From Isoptericola variabilis 225 (lineage in GTDB: Bacteria > Actinomycetota > Actinomycetes > Actinomycetales > Cellulomonadaceae), in NCBI RefSeq assembly GCF_000215105.1, contig NC_015588.1:1116001-1180000 (forward strand): 64,000 bases of DNA, given 5' to 3'. Positions 46,881 through 55,887 of this stretch are shown in pieces (the stretch's first letter is position 1; each line of letters opens with the position of its first letter). A program made the position numbers and the translations under genes. The notes below the pieces were generated by a model, which was not told where the DNA came from, did not search any database, and saw only the letters and a list, made by a program, of their open reading frames with translations.

Positions 46881-47972
46881 GTGCCCGAGGGCCACACCGT
46901 CCACCGCCTCGCGCGGACCTTCGACGAGCTCTTCGCCGGGCAGGTGCTGCGCGTGAGCAGCCCGCAGGGCCGGTTCGCCGACGGCGCCGCGCTGCTCGAC
47001 GGGCACGTGCTCGTCGCCGCCGAGGCGTGGGGCAAGCAGCTGTTCCTCGGCTTCGCCCCCGTGTCCGAAAGCCGGTGGGCCCTGGCCCACCAGGCTTCTG
47101 ACACGACGGCGGAGCGGTGGCTGCGCGTGCACCTGGGGCTCTACGGGGCGTGGACGTTCGCGGGCGACGGGAGCGCCGCCGTCGTGCACGCGATCGGCGC
47201 GCCGCGCAAGCGCGTCGGCGAGCGCGAGACCGCGCTCTCTCCCGAGCTGTCAGGCCCAGACCGGGGTATACCGCGGCCTGGGCCTGACAACTCCCGGGAG
47301 GAGGCGGGCCAGGAGTGGGGGCCGCCGGCTCCGCGCGGGGCGGTGCGTGTGCGGCTCCGCGGCGCGCACGCCGTCGCCGACCTCACCGGCCCGACCGCGT
47401 GCGAGGTCGTCACGCCCGACGAGAAGGCCGCCGTCGAGGCCCGGCTCGGCCCGGACCCGATCCGCCCGGACGGTGGCCACGCGTCTCTCGAGGAGGCACG
47501 CGCGGCGTTCGTCGCGCGCGTGCGGCGCTCGCGCGTGGCCGTCGGGCAGCAGCTCATGGACCAGGCGGTGGTGGCGGGCGTCGGCAACATCTACCGCGCC
47601 GAGGTGCTGTTCCGCGCCGGCGTCGACCCGCTGCGGCCGGGCCGCGACGTGCCGGCCGCGGTCCTCGGGCAGGTGTGGGACGACCTCGTGGCGCTCATGC
47701 GCGACGGCGCCGCCACCGGCGCGATCGTCACCACGCGGCCCGAGCACCGGGACGCGTCCGTGCCCGACGGCGGCCCGGGCGCGGGTGCACCGGGCGTGAC
47801 CCGGCGCCGCACCCGGCAGAACACGGACGGCACGCCGGGCGCCGTGCCGCACGACGAGGCGTTCTACGTCTACCACCGCGACGGGCTGCCGTGCCGCGTG
47901 TGCGGCTCGCCGGTGCTCACCAAGGAGCTCGCGGGCCGCAACCTGTTCTGGTGCGGGACCTGCCAGGCCTGA
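46881..47972 (+). CDS. nei: Fpg/Nei family DNA glycosylase (Nei2-like) with two inserts
   Basis: 363 residues; usual members have about 270-330. It excises oxidised bases. The N-terminal PEGHTVHR gives the catalytic Pro2 and Glu3; the H2TH region is RVAVGQQLMDQAVVAGVGNIYRAE in two parts, and the C-terminal zinc finger is CRVCG...WCGTC. Residues 61-75 and 123-137 come from two palindromic elements placed in surface loops of the N-terminal domain. The reading frame is intact, so it is likely functional. Confidence 0.92.
   Translation: MPEGHTVHRLARTFDELFAGQVLRVSSPQGRFADGAALLDGHVLVAAEAWGKQLFLGFAPVSESRWALAHQASDTTAERWLRVHLGLYGAWTFAGDGSAAVVHAIGAPRKRVGERETALSPELSGPDRGIPRPGPDNSREEAGQEWGPPAPRGAVRVRLRGAHAVADLTGPTACEVVTPDEKAAVEARLGPDPIRPDGGHASLEEARAAFVARVRRSRVAVGQQLMDQAVVAGVGNIYRAEVLFRAGVDPLRPGRDVPAAVLGQVWDDLVALMRDGAATGAIVTTRPEHRDASVPDGGPGAGAPGVTRRRTRQNTDGTPGAVPHDEAFYVYHRDGLPCRVCGSPVLTKELAGRNLFWCGTCQA
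47061..47105 (+). repeat. In-frame palindromic element E2
   Basis: 45 bp in the Nei-like gene. The left arm 47061-47081 and right arm 47084-47104 are inverted with a two-base centre and two small bulges. It encodes VSESRWALAHQASDT, in the same phase as E1, with which it shares GCCCACCAGG and TTCTGACAC. Confidence 0.82.
47247..47291 (+). repeat. In-frame palindromic element E3
   Basis: 45 bp in the Nei-like gene. TGTCAGGCCCAG (47248-47259) is the exact reverse complement of CTGGGCCTGACA (47278-47289), with GGTATACC in the centre; 19 of 21 arm positions pair. It encodes LSGPDRGIPRPGPDN, again in the same phase. Confidence 0.82.
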
Positions 47973-47978
47973 GCGCCG

Positions 47979-48609
47979 TCAGGCGCCGGGCGCGCCGGCC
48001 GGGTCGGCGGCCAGCACGCCCGCCAGGTGCCGCGCCGGCGCCTCGCCCCAGTCGTCCCACTCGGCCTCGGTCGCCTCGGCCAGCGCGCCCCACCACGACC
48101 ACGCCCGGTTGACCGCGTGCGTGACGCCGGCCGCCCGGCGCAGCGCGGCCCACTCCTCGTCGTCCGCGACCGCGGTCTCCCAGGCTCCGCGGTAGGCGCG
48201 CTCGACGCCGTCCCACGGCAGCCCGGTGTGGTGCACGACCGCCGACGGCACCTCGAGCGTCTCGAGCGGGTGCGCCCACTGCGCGTCGCCGAGGTCGAAT
48301 ACCCGCCGCCCCCCCCGTCGACCGCCAGGACGTTGCCCGGGTGCAGGTCGCCGTGCTGCAGCGACGCCCCGACCGGACGCGCACCGTGTGCTCGGACGCG
48401 CCGGGCACGTCGCGCAGGACGGCGCCGGCTCCGTCGGCCTCGATGCCGACGGCCCGGTCCCACGACAGCGGCGAGGCCGACCGGGCCGCGTCGTCGAGCG
48501 ACCCGGAGGACGGGAACGCCCAGGCGTCGAGGTCGAGCACGGCGCGGTGGTCGTCGGCGGTGAGCTGGCGGAAGCGGTAGCCCGCGGGCAGGGGCGCGTC
48601 GATGAGCAT
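47979..48609 (-). pseudogene. Chimeric remnant: GNAT N-terminus joined to a phosphotransferase C-terminus
   Basis: The first ~60 codons (GYRFRQLTADDHRAVLDLDAW, AVGIEADG) resemble the start of an Eis-like acetyltransferase. After about base 48430 the sequence becomes the C-terminal half of an APH-type kinase, with the catalytic HGDLHPGN (48332-48355) in a second frame and FDLGDAQWAHPLETLEV onwards in a third. The last shift falls on a run of eight C (48309-48316). Both parents are incomplete, so this looks like a deletion junction followed by decay. Confidence 0.7.
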
Positions 48610-48666
48610 GGCCCGATCGTGTCCGCGCCACGGGCCTCACGCCACTCCTTTCCGCCGCCCCTCGGC

Positions 48667-49413
48667 TCAGCGGACCGGGACGCCGTCGCCGGGCGTTTCG
48701 GAGCGGGAGAGGAAGGTCTCGACGACGTCGGGCGCGAGGGGGCGCCCGGCGCGGGCCTCGTGCCGCGCGAAGTCGACGAGGCGCCCGGCGAGCACGCGCA
48801 CCGGCACGTTGGAGCGCATCGACGCGCGACGCAGGAGGGTGAACGCGTCGTCCTCACCGACGTCGTGCACCGCGCACAGCACGCCCTTCGCGCGCTCGAT
48901 CGCGCCGCGGCTCTGGGCGGCCTCGAGGATCCTGCCCGTCGGCGAGGACCGCGGCGTACCGGTCGACGGGCTCGGTCAGGTCCCTGACGTAGCCCGTGAT
49001 GGTCGCGATCCGGCCTGTCGTGCCCGGTGCCCGCGGCCGACCACGACCACGAGGTGTTCCTCGCCGTCGGCGTCGAAGATCCGGTGCAGGCACGAGAAGG
49101 GCGTCTCGGAGCGCTCGGCGTGCGCGATCGCCGCCTGGGCGCGGGTCCGGTCCTCGGGGTGCTTGTGCGTGAGGACGAGCCCGCGGGTCGGCACCACCTC
49201 GCCGGGCTCGAACCCGTGGATGCGGAAGGTCTCGTCCGACCACCACCACGTGCCGGAGGCGAGGTCGACGCGGAAGCGCCCGGTCGGCGTCTCGCGTGCG
49301 AGCGCGTCGGCCCGGGCGCGCGGCGGTTGCTGCCCGGGCACCGGCCGCGCCGGGGACGGGGACGGGGACGGCGACGGGGGCGCGTGGAACGTGCGCGCGT
49401 GCACCTGGTCCAT
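48667..49413 (-). pseudogene. PAS-ANTAR regulator with two frameshifts
   Basis: The ATG at 49413 has AGGAGG upstream. A Pro/Ser-rich leader and PAS domain (GRFRVDLASGTWWWSDETF) are in one frame; near 49010 the match moves to another frame (GRIATITGYVRDLTEPVDRYAA) and near 48945 moves back (AQSRGAIERAKGVLCAVHDV) into the ANTAR RNA-binding domain. ANTAR proteins antiterminate transcription at paired hairpins. Two compensating single-base changes could be real decay or assembly errors. Confidence 0.65.
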
Positions 49414-49574
49414 CCTGCGGTCCTCCTCGTGCCCCCGAACGACCGAGCTCTCAGCATGCCGACTCGGGGCCGCCCCCGCACGCCACGGCGCGCCGTCGAG
49501 GGCGTCGGCGCGTGCCCCCGCGCCGTCGAGGGCCGCGCTTGCCCGGCGCCCCGCGGCGGTGCCAGGGTGCGGGC

Positions 49575-49925
49575 ATGCCACGCTCCGACGACGACCGTCC
49601 CGGCGCCGCCACGCCCGGCGAGGAGTACCTCGACGAGGTGCTCGCCGTCGTCGAGCGCGTCCCGTCGGGGCGGGCGACGACGTACGGGATCGTCGCCGAC
49701 GCGGTCGCCGAGGTGCTGGGCCGCGGCGGTCCGCGTCAGGTGGGCCAGGTGATGGCCCGCGCCGGCTCCGGCGTCCCGTGGTGGCGCGTCGTCAACGCGG
49801 CGGGCAGCCCGCCGGCGCGGCACCTCGACCGGGCGCTCGCCGAGCTCCGCGCGGAGGGCTGCCCGCTCACGCGGGACGGCCGCCGCGTCGACCTGCGGCG
49901 GGCCGTGTGGTTCCCCGACGAGTGA
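49575..49925 (+). CDS. Alkyltransferase-like (ATL) DNA-binding protein
   Basis: 116 residues. It is the DNA-binding half of the MGMT/Ogt family, but the active-site PCHRV reads PWWRV, so the alkyl-accepting Cys is a Trp. ATL proteins bind O6-alkylguanine and hand it to nucleotide-excision repair. SGRATTYGIVAD and GGPRQVGQVMARAG are the helix-turn-helix region. Confidence 0.9.
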   Translation: MPRSDDDRPGAATPGEEYLDEVLAVVERVPSGRATTYGIVADAVAEVLGRGGPRQVGQVMARAGSGVPWWRVVNAAGSPPARHLDRALAELRAEGCPLTRDGRRVDLRRAVWFPDE

Positions 49926-49944
49926 CCGTCACAAGGAGTGTCAG

Positions 49945-51057
49945 TCACACGGTGCGCGGGGCCACCCGGCCGAGCAGCGAGCCGGCGGCGGCCCGCGCCC
50001 GTCCGGCGAGCGTCGGCTCCTGCGCCGCCGCGAGCACCGTGAGGACCGACGCCGGGTCACCCTGCAGCAGCAGGGTCGTCACCGCGGTCGCCTCCCAGCG
50101 CTCGAGGTCGCGGGCGACCTTCTCCGCGGGGCCGACGAGCGCCACCTCCTCGACGAGCTCGAGCGGCACCGCTCGCGCCGCGTCCTCCTTGCGCCCCGCC
50201 AGGTAGAGCTCCTGCACGCGGTCCAGCACCTCGGCGTACCCGAGCCGGTCGAGCGACGCCTTGTGGAAGTTCGCGTCCTTGGCCCCCATGCCGCCCGCGT
50301 ACAGCGCCACGTACGGGCGCACGACGTCGGCCGCCTGCTCGACGTCGTCGCGGACCACGACCGGCACCGTCGCCAGCACCTCGAACGCCGCCGCGGGCGA
50401 GCGCTCCGCCGCGCGCGCCGCGAAGCCCTCGGCCAGCAGCTCGCGGAAGTGCGGGTCCATCCGCGGGGCGTAGAAGCCCGCCATCCAGCCGTCGGCGATT
50501 TCCGCGGCGAGCGCGACGTTCCGCGGGCCCTGCGCCGCCAGGACGATCGGGATCTCGGCACGGCGCGGGTGGACCGTGGGCCGCAGGGCCTTGCCCAGCC
50601 CCGTCGCGCCCGGCGCGCCGGCCGGGAGGGGCAGCGTGAAGAACTCGCCGTCGATCGTCACGGGGCGCTCGCGGGCGATCACCTGGCGCACGACGTCGAC
50701 GTACTCGCGGGTGCGCGCGAGCGGACGGCGGTACGGCTGGCCGTACCAGCCCTCGACCACCTGCGGGCCGGACGCGCCCAGCCCGAGCACGAACCGCCCA
50801 CCGGACAGGTGGTCGAGCGTGATCGCCTGCATCGCGGTGGCCGACGGGGTGCGCGCCGCCATCTGCGCGATGCCCGTGCCGAGGCGGAGCCGGCGCGTCC
50901 GCGAGCCCCACCACGCGAGCGGCGTAAACGCGTCCGAGCCGTACGCCTCGGCGGTCCAGACCGAGTCGAGCCCGAGCCGCTCGGCCGCGACGAGGGCGGG
51001 CACGATGCCCTTCGGGGGGCGGCGGGACCAGTAGCCGGTCTGCAGGCCGATGCGCAT
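49945..51057 (-). CDS. LLM-class F420-dependent oxidoreductase
   Basis: 370 residues. A luciferase-like TIM barrel with MRIGLQTGYW, SVWTAEAYGSDAFTPLAWW, LGTGIAQMAARTPSATAMQA and GRFVLGLGASGPQVVEGWYG, the pattern of actinobacterial F420 enzymes. The substrate is unknown. It ends facing the ATL gene. Confidence 0.9.
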   Translation of the reverse strand: MRIGLQTGYWSRRPPKGIVPALVAAERLGLDSVWTAEAYGSDAFTPLAWWGSRTRRLRLGTGIAQMAARTPSATAMQAITLDHLSGGRFVLGLGASGPQVVEGWYGQPYRRPLARTREYVDVVRQVIARERPVTIDGEFFTLPLPAGAPGATGLGKALRPTVHPRRAEIPIVLAAQGPRNVALAAEIADGWMAGFYAPRMDPHFRELLAEGFAARAAERSPAAAFEVLATVPVVVRDDVEQAADVVRPYVALYAGGMGAKDANFHKASLDRLGYAEVLDRVQELYLAGRKEDAARAVPLELVEEVALVGPAEKVARDLERWEATAVTTLLLQGDPASVLTVLAAAQEPTLAGRARAAAGSLLGRVAPRTV

Positions 51058-51155
51058 GGTGCTCCTCGTCGAGTCGGGCCGAGCCAGAGGTACCCGGGAC
51101 GCCGCGTCTCGGGTAGTGGGTTCACACCTTAGCGGCCCGCGCGTACGGTCGGTGC

Positions 51156-51545
51156 ATGGCCACGTACGACGACGTCGCCCGCCTCGCCTCGGCGCTGCCC
51201 GAGGTCGAGGACGGCTCCCGGTACCGCGGCCACTGCACGTGGGCGGTCCGGGGGAAGGTCTTCGCCTGGGAGCGGCCGTTCTCGAAGGCGGACCTGCGCC
51301 GCTTCGGCGACGCGCAGCCGCCGGCCGGGCCGATCCTGGCGCTCGCCGTGGAGGACCTCGACGAGAAGGAGGCCGTGCTCGCGGCCCGGCCCGGGTCGTT
51401 CTTCACGATCGAGCACTTCGACGGGTACGCCGCGGTGCTCGTGCGGCTGGACGCCGTGGGCGACGACGAGCTCGCCGAGGCGCTCGAGGACGCCTGGCTC
51501 GCCAAGGCTCCCGCGGATCTCGCCGAGACGTTCCGCGGGCGGTAG
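51156..51545 (+). CDS. MmcQ/YjbR family protein
   Basis: 129 residues. RLASALPEVEDGSRYRGHCTWAVRGKVFAWERPF is the family start. These small cytoplasmic proteins have a CyaY-like fold and probably bind DNA or nucleotides; the role is not known. It is divergent from the F420 enzyme. Confidence 0.85.
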   Translation: MATYDDVARLASALPEVEDGSRYRGHCTWAVRGKVFAWERPFSKADLRRFGDAQPPAGPILALAVEDLDEKEAVLAARPGSFFTIEHFDGYAAVLVRLDAVGDDELAEALEDAWLAKAPADLAETFRGR

Positions 51546-51566
51546 GTCTCACGCCGTCCGGCGACC

Positions 51567-51761
51567 TCAGAAGAAGAAGCCCTGGCCCGCCTGCTTCCCG
51601 CGATCCACGTCCCGCGAGATCTTCAGGAGATCTTCGCGCCGGGCCGGGTCATGAGTCGTGTGCGACGTCCTGTCGACACGGCGCCGGACCGACAGCCACA
51701 GGGACAGGGCGACGCACACCACCAGGAGTGCGACGAGGCTGACGACATCGATGACGTCCAT
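51567..51761 (-). CDS. Small single-helix membrane protein, 64 residues
   Basis: Starts at the ATG at 51761 with GGGAGGGAG before it. One helix, VVSLVALLVVCVALSLWLSV, then a charged tail ending GQGFFF. It lies 19 bp after the CPBP protease and is probably the last gene of the GntR operon. The function is unknown. Confidence 0.65.
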   Translation of the reverse strand: MDVIDVVSLVALLVVCVALSLWLSVRRRVDRTSHTTHDPARREDLLKISRDVDRGKQAGQGFFF

Positions 51762-51780
51762 GGCGAGCTCCCTCCCACGC

Positions 51781-52758
51781 TCAGTGCGCGCCTCGCAGGG
51801 CGCTCGGGGAAGGGGCTGCGAACGCGCCGCGCACCAGGAGGACGACGACGAACGCCGCGGGCAGGATCCACCCGGACCACCCGAGGATCGTGGCCTGGGC
51901 GGTGTCGACCGTGGCACCCTCCTGGGCGAGCACGAGCGAGAGGCCGGCGGCCGCGTTGATCGTCCCGTGGCCGACGGCGGCGGGCCACACGGACCCGGAC
52001 CGCAACCGCACCCAGGCGAGGACCGCTCCCATGACGGTCGTCATCCCGCACATGGCGGCGATCGCGACGCCGGGCGGGGCGAGCGGGTAGTTGTAGCCGA
52101 GCACGAGCAGGGGAGCGTGCCACACGCCCCAGACGACGCCGGAGGTGAGGATCGCCGGCACGGTACCGAGCCGGAGCAGCCGCGGGACGAGGTAGCCGCG
52201 CCAGCCGAGCTCCTCGCCGAGCGCGGGCAGGGTGTTGACCACCGAGCCGACGACCACGGTGACGAGCTGCCCGGCGAGCAGCGCGGCGACCGGGATCTCG
52301 ACCGGCGGCGCCCCGGCCGCCTCGAGCTGCGCGTCGAGGGCGGCCCGGAACGCCGAGAGACCGACGAAGTCGGCGGGGTAGACGCCGAGCACCGCACCGA
52401 CCGGGAGGGCGAGGACCACCGCGGCCAGGCAGACGCCGAGCGCGATCGCGCACCAGGCCAGGACCCGCCGCCACGACGACCCGGGCGTGACGACCCCGAG
52501 CCGGGTCCACACCCGCGGCTCGCCGTCGACGAATCGTGCGACCACGAGCGCGGCCGCGCCCGGGGTCAGCATCATGAGGATCGACAGCGGGAGGAACCAC
52601 GGGCTCTCGAGGCCCCCGGTGAGCCGCACCGGGATCGCGACGATCCACGCCAGCGCGATCGCCAGCGCCACGAAGGCGACGGGTCCGGCCCACCCCGTGG
52701 GCGTCGTCGAGGCCGGCAGCGCCGCGGGTGGCCACGCCGCGGTCTCCTCGGCGCTCAC
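51781..52758 (-). CDS. CPBP family intramembrane metalloprotease
   Basis: 325 residues, about eight membrane segments. Motif 1 EELGWRGYL, motif 2 GVWHAPLLVLGYN and motif 3 VGHGTINA carry the metal-binding Glu and His residues of the CAAX-protease/bacteriocin-processing family. The GTG start overlaps the stop of the DUF1648 gene. Such proteins often act in peptide processing or self-protection. Confidence 0.9.
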   Translation of the reverse strand: MSAEETAAWPPAALPASTTPTGWAGPVAFVALAIALAWIVAIPVRLTGGLESPWFLPLSILMMLTPGAAALVVARFVDGEPRVWTRLGVVTPGSSWRRVLAWCAIALGVCLAAVVLALPVGAVLGVYPADFVGLSAFRAALDAQLEAAGAPPVEIPVAALLAGQLVTVVVGSVVNTLPALGEELGWRGYLVPRLLRLGTVPAILTSGVVWGVWHAPLLVLGYNYPLAPPGVAIAAMCGMTTVMGAVLAWVRLRSGSVWPAAVGHGTINAAAGLSLVLAQEGATVDTAQATILGWSGWILPAAFVVVLLVRGAFAAPSPSALRGAH

Positions 52759-53747
52759 CGGGTGCGCTCCGCGACGGTGTTGAGCAGGCCCGCGGCCGTC
52801 GCGGCGTCGTCGACCGTGACGACGAGCACGCGACCGCCCGTGCGCTCGACCTCGAGCGCCTCGCCGGCGCGCAGCACGACCCCCGTCCGTCCGCCCTGCC
52901 CCACGCGCCAGCCCCAGCCGCCGAAGTCGCGCAGCGGGCGGACGCGCGTGACGTCCGCGCGCACGATCTCGTCGGCCGGCACGCGGGTGCTTGGCCACCC
53001 GAGCGCCGAGCGGACCGTCAGCCCGCTCGCGTCCACGCGCACCGTGAAGGCGAACATCGCCGCCAGGACGACCGCGAGGAGCGCCGGGACGACGAGCATC
53101 GCCCAGAGCTGCAGGACGACGGCGAGCACCGCGGTCAGGGCGATGGCGAGCGCCCCGACGGCCAGGCCCGGCACTCCGTCGGCACGCCGGATCCACACCG
53201 CGCGCTCGCCCTCGGCGAGCGGCACCCGCGCGGCGTCGTCGGCGACCGGGGTCGTGGCCGGCTCTCGCGGGTCGCCCGGCACGACGAGCGCCGCCAGGAC
53301 CGCGGGCACGAGCGGGAGGACCAGCGCGAGCGCGAGCGCCCCGCCGGGCGAGGTCGCCTGCGTCGCGTCGTCGAGCCCGCGCTGCGAGGCCGTCCCGGCG
53401 AGCAGCAGCGTGGCGCCGAACGCCCCGCTCCACACCGTCGCCGCCCCGACGGTCCGCCGGGTCGAGGCGGACGTGCCCCACGACCAGCCGATCGCGCCGA
53501 ACAGGGCCACGCACCCGGCGACGAGCAGCACGCTCGACAGGGCGAACGCCTCGAGCGACATGAAGCCGTCCGGCTCGCCGGCGGCGCTCCAGTGCGAGGC
53601 GACCGGGTCCGGCAGCTCGTGGCGCCAGGTCCACACGATCGCGGCCGCGAGCAGCACCGTGCCGAGCGCCACGAGCGACGCGAGCACGACCACCTTCCGG
53701 GCCCGAGGCCGCCAGGCCTCGGTGGACGGGACGGACGGGACAGTCAT
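52755..53747 (-). CDS. DUF1648 domain membrane protein
   Basis: 330 residues. The N-terminal DUF1648 (ELPDPVASHWSAAGEPDGFMS between helices) is followed by more helices and a C-terminal PH-like domain (VDASGLTVRSALGWPSTRVPADEIVRADV). It is coupled by four-base overlaps to the GntR gene before and the CPBP gene after. Its role is unknown; in other Gram-positives such proteins accompany YtrA-type regulators. Confidence 0.85.
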   Translation of the reverse strand: MTVPSVPSTEAWRPRARKVVVLASLVALGTVLLAAAIVWTWRHELPDPVASHWSAAGEPDGFMSLEAFALSSVLLVAGCVALFGAIGWSWGTSASTRRTVGAATVWSGAFGATLLLAGTASQRGLDDATQATSPGGALALALVLPLVPAVLAALVVPGDPREPATTPVADDAARVPLAEGERAVWIRRADGVPGLAVGALAIALTAVLAVVLQLWAMLVVPALLAVVLAAMFAFTVRVDASGLTVRSALGWPSTRVPADEIVRADVTRVRPLRDFGGWGWRVGQGGRTGVVLRAGEALEVERTGGRVLVVTVDDAATAAGLLNTVAERTR

Positions 53748-54100
53748 CGCTTCATCGCCTCCTTGACGAGCGTCGTGGTCGCCTCGGGGGAGAGGCGCGC
53801 CTCGCGTGCCGCGGTCACGAACGCCGCGAGCGCCGCCTCGACCGGGGACAGGTCGCGTGCCGCGGCGGCCGTGACGACCGCTCCGCGCCCGCGGCGGAGC
53901 TCGATCAGGCCCTCGTCCCGCAGCTGCTGGTACGCCTTGAGCACCGTGTGCACGTTGAGCTCGAGGGACTCCGCCAGCTCGCGTGCCGCGGGCAGGCGGT
54001 CCCCGGGCGCGAGCTCGCCGCGCGCGGCGGCCAGGTGCGCCTGCGCGACGAGCTGCGCGTAGAGCGGCTCGTCGCTCGCGGGGTCGATCCTCCAGAGCAT
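53744..54100 (-). CDS. GntR-family regulator, YtrA type
   Basis: 118 residues. A winged helix-turn-helix (PLYAQLVAQAHLAAARGELAPGDRLPAARELAESLELNVHTVLKAYQQLRDEGL) fills most of the protein, with only a short helical tail in place of an effector domain, as in YtrA. YtrA-type genes repress their own operons and respond to cell-wall stress. An inverted repeat lies 14 bp upstream. Confidence 0.92.
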   Translation of the reverse strand: MLWRIDPASDEPLYAQLVAQAHLAAARGELAPGDRLPAARELAESLELNVHTVLKAYQQLRDEGLIELRRGRGAVVTAAAARDLSPVEAALAAFVTAAREARLSPEATTTLVKEAMKR

Positions 54101-54113
54101 GCAGCAGACACTA

Positions 54114-54135
54114 CTAGTTCTATCTCAACTAGAAC
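54114..54135. promoter_or_regulatory. Likely GntR/YtrA operator
   Basis: Two interlocking inverted repeats: CTAGTT-N7-AACTAG (54114-54119, 54127-54132) and GTTCTA-N7-TAGAAC (54117-54122, 54130-54135). The A+T-rich site stands out sharply in this genome and lies just before the gntR start, as expected for autoregulation. Confidence 0.7.
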
Positions 54136-54178
54136 AAGTGGCGTCGTCGGGCGCGCTTCGAGAGTCAGGGCGAGAATG

Positions 54179-54223
54179 AGGAAGTGGTGCGGCGCACCGT
54201 TGAGCCGCACCACACCACTTCCT
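54179..54223 (-). terminator. Palindrome downstream of cysE
   Basis: The left arm 54179-54193 (AGGAAGTGGTGCGGC) pairs with 54204-54223, which carries an extra ACCAC. It probably ends the cysK-cysE transcript, though it may be another dispersed palindrome. Confidence 0.55.
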
Positions 54224-54269
54224 ACCGGTCGGCCCGGGCGGGCTCAACCGCCTTTGTCGAACCGTGACC

Positions 54270-54950
54270 TCAGATCACGTACTCGATGAGCTCCGACGCG
54301 TCCTCGACGCGCGGCCGCGCCGTCGGCCTCGTGCCGGGCTCGCGGACCTTGGCGGGCACGCCGACCGCCACGCAGCCGGCGGGCACGTCCTTGGTCACGA
54401 CGGCGTTCGCACCCACCTGCGCGTCGTCGCCGACCCAGACCGGGCCGAGCACCTTGGCGCCGGCGCCGATCATGACGCGGTCGCCGAGCGTCGGGTGCCG
54501 CTTGCCGGGGCTCATGGAACGGCCGCCGAGCGTGGACCCGTGGAAGAGCACGCAGTCGTCGCCGATGACCGTCGTCGCGCCGATGACCACGCCCATGCCG
54601 TGGTCGATGAACAGCCGCCGGCCGATCTGCGCGCCCGGGTGGATCTCGATGCCGGTGAGGAACCGGGCGAGCTGGGAGATGAGCCGGGCGGGCAGCCGCA
54701 GCAGCGGGTTGTGCCACATGCGGTGCGTGAGCCGGTGCACCCACACCGCGTGCACGCCGGGATACCCGAGGCCGACCTCGAGCCGCGTGCGCGCGGCAGG
54801 GTCGTGCGCGTGGGCCGCGTCGAGGTCCTCGAGGAGGATGTCGAGGAGGTGACGCAGTCCGGGCCGGTGGCCCTGCGGCATCGCGTGGTCGAACTCGTCG
54901 TACGCCTCGAGGTGGTGCCCCGGCGTGCGCGCGGTGTGGTTGGTCGTCAC
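54270..54950 (-). CDS. cysE: Serine O-acetyltransferase (EpsC type)
   Basis: 226 residues. Left-handed beta-helix hexapeptides begin at [21 protein letters not shown] and continue to [21 protein letters not shown]; the catalytic His lies in IDHGMG. It makes O-acetylserine for CysK. The N-terminal domain is short, and the gene starts one base past the cysK stop, so the two enzymes of cysteine synthesis are cotranscribed. Confidence 0.95.
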   Translation of the reverse strand: MTTNHTARTPGHHLEAYDEFDHAMPQGHRPGLRHLLDILLEDLDAAHAHDPAARTRLEVGLGYPGVHAVWVHRLTHRMWHNPLLRLPARLISQLARFLTGIEIHPGAQIGRRLFIDHGMGVVIGATTVIGDDCVLFHGSTLGGRSMSPGKRHPTLGDRVMIGAGAKVLGPVWVGDDAQVGANAVVTKDVPAGCVAVGVPAKVREPGTRPTARPRVEDASELIEYVI

Positions 54951-54951
54951 G

Positions 54952-55887
54952 TCAGTCCATGAGGTCCGAGTAGAGGATGGTGGACAGGTAGCGCTCGCCG
55001 AAGTCGGGGACGATCACGACGACGGTCTTGCCGGCGTTCTCCGGGCGCTGCGCGACCTGGACGGCAGCCGCGAGAGCCGCGCCGGACGAGATGCCCACGA
55101 GCAGGCCCTCCTCCTTGGCGGCGCGGCGCGCGAACTCGACGGCGGTCTCGGCGTTGATGTCGATGACCTCGTCGTAGATCGAGGTGTCGAGGATCTCGGG
55201 CACGAAGTTGGCGCCGATGCCCTGGATCTTGTGCGGGCCGGGGGCGCCGCCGTTGAGGATCGGCGACTCCTCGGGCTCGACCGCGACGAGCTGGAGGCCC
55301 GGCTTGCGCTCCTTGAGCGCCTGGCCGATGCCCGTGATGGTGCCGCCCGTGCCGATGCCCGAGACGATGATGTCGACCTCGCCGTCGGTGTCGGCCCAGA
55401 TCTCCTCGGCCGTCGTCTCGCGGTGGATCTTCGGGTTCGCCTCGTTGGCGAACTGGCGGGCGAGGATCGCGCCGGGGCGCTCGGCGGCGATCCGCTCCGC
55501 CGCGGCGACCGCGCCCTTCATGCCCTCCGAGCCCGGCGTGAGCACCAGCTCGGCGCCGTACGCGCGCAGCAGCGCCCGGCGCTCCTTGGACATGGTCTCC
55601 GGCATCGCGAGGACGACGTTGTAGCCGCGCGCCGCGCCGACCCAGGCGAGGGCGATGCCCGTGTTGCCGGAGGTGCCCTCGACGATCGTGCCGCCGGGCT
55701 GGAGCTCGCCGGACGCCTCGGCGGCATCGATGATCGACACGCCGATCCGGTCCTTCACCGAGTTGGCGGGGTTGTAGAACTCGAGCTTGGCGGCCACGGT
55801 GGCGGCCGCGCCGTCGACGAGGCGGTTGAGCTTGACGAGCGGGGTGCGGCCGATGAGCTGGGTCGCGTCGGCGTAGATCTGGGCCAT
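54952..55887 (-). CDS. cysK: Cysteine synthase A
   Basis: 311 residues, with AGAGGA before the ATG. It is a PLP enzyme; the lysine is in [12 protein letters not shown], the phosphate loop [14 protein letters not shown], and [11 protein letters not shown] is also typical. It joins sulfide and O-acetylserine. A cysteine-rich leader ORF lies 185 bp upstream on the same strand. Confidence 0.97.
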   Translation of the reverse strand: MAQIYADATQLIGRTPLVKLNRLVDGAAATVAAKLEFYNPANSVKDRIGVSIIDAAEASGELQPGGTIVEGTSGNTGIALAWVGAARGYNVVLAMPETMSKERRALLRAYGAELVLTPGSEGMKGAVAAAERIAAERPGAILARQFANEANPKIHRETTAEEIWADTDGEVDIIVSGIGTGGTITGIGQALKERKPGLQLVAVEPEESPILNGGAPGPHKIQGIGANFVPEILDTSIYDEVIDINAETAVEFARRAAKEEGLLVGISSGAALAAAVQVAQRPENAGKTVVVIVPDFGERYLSTILYSDLMD

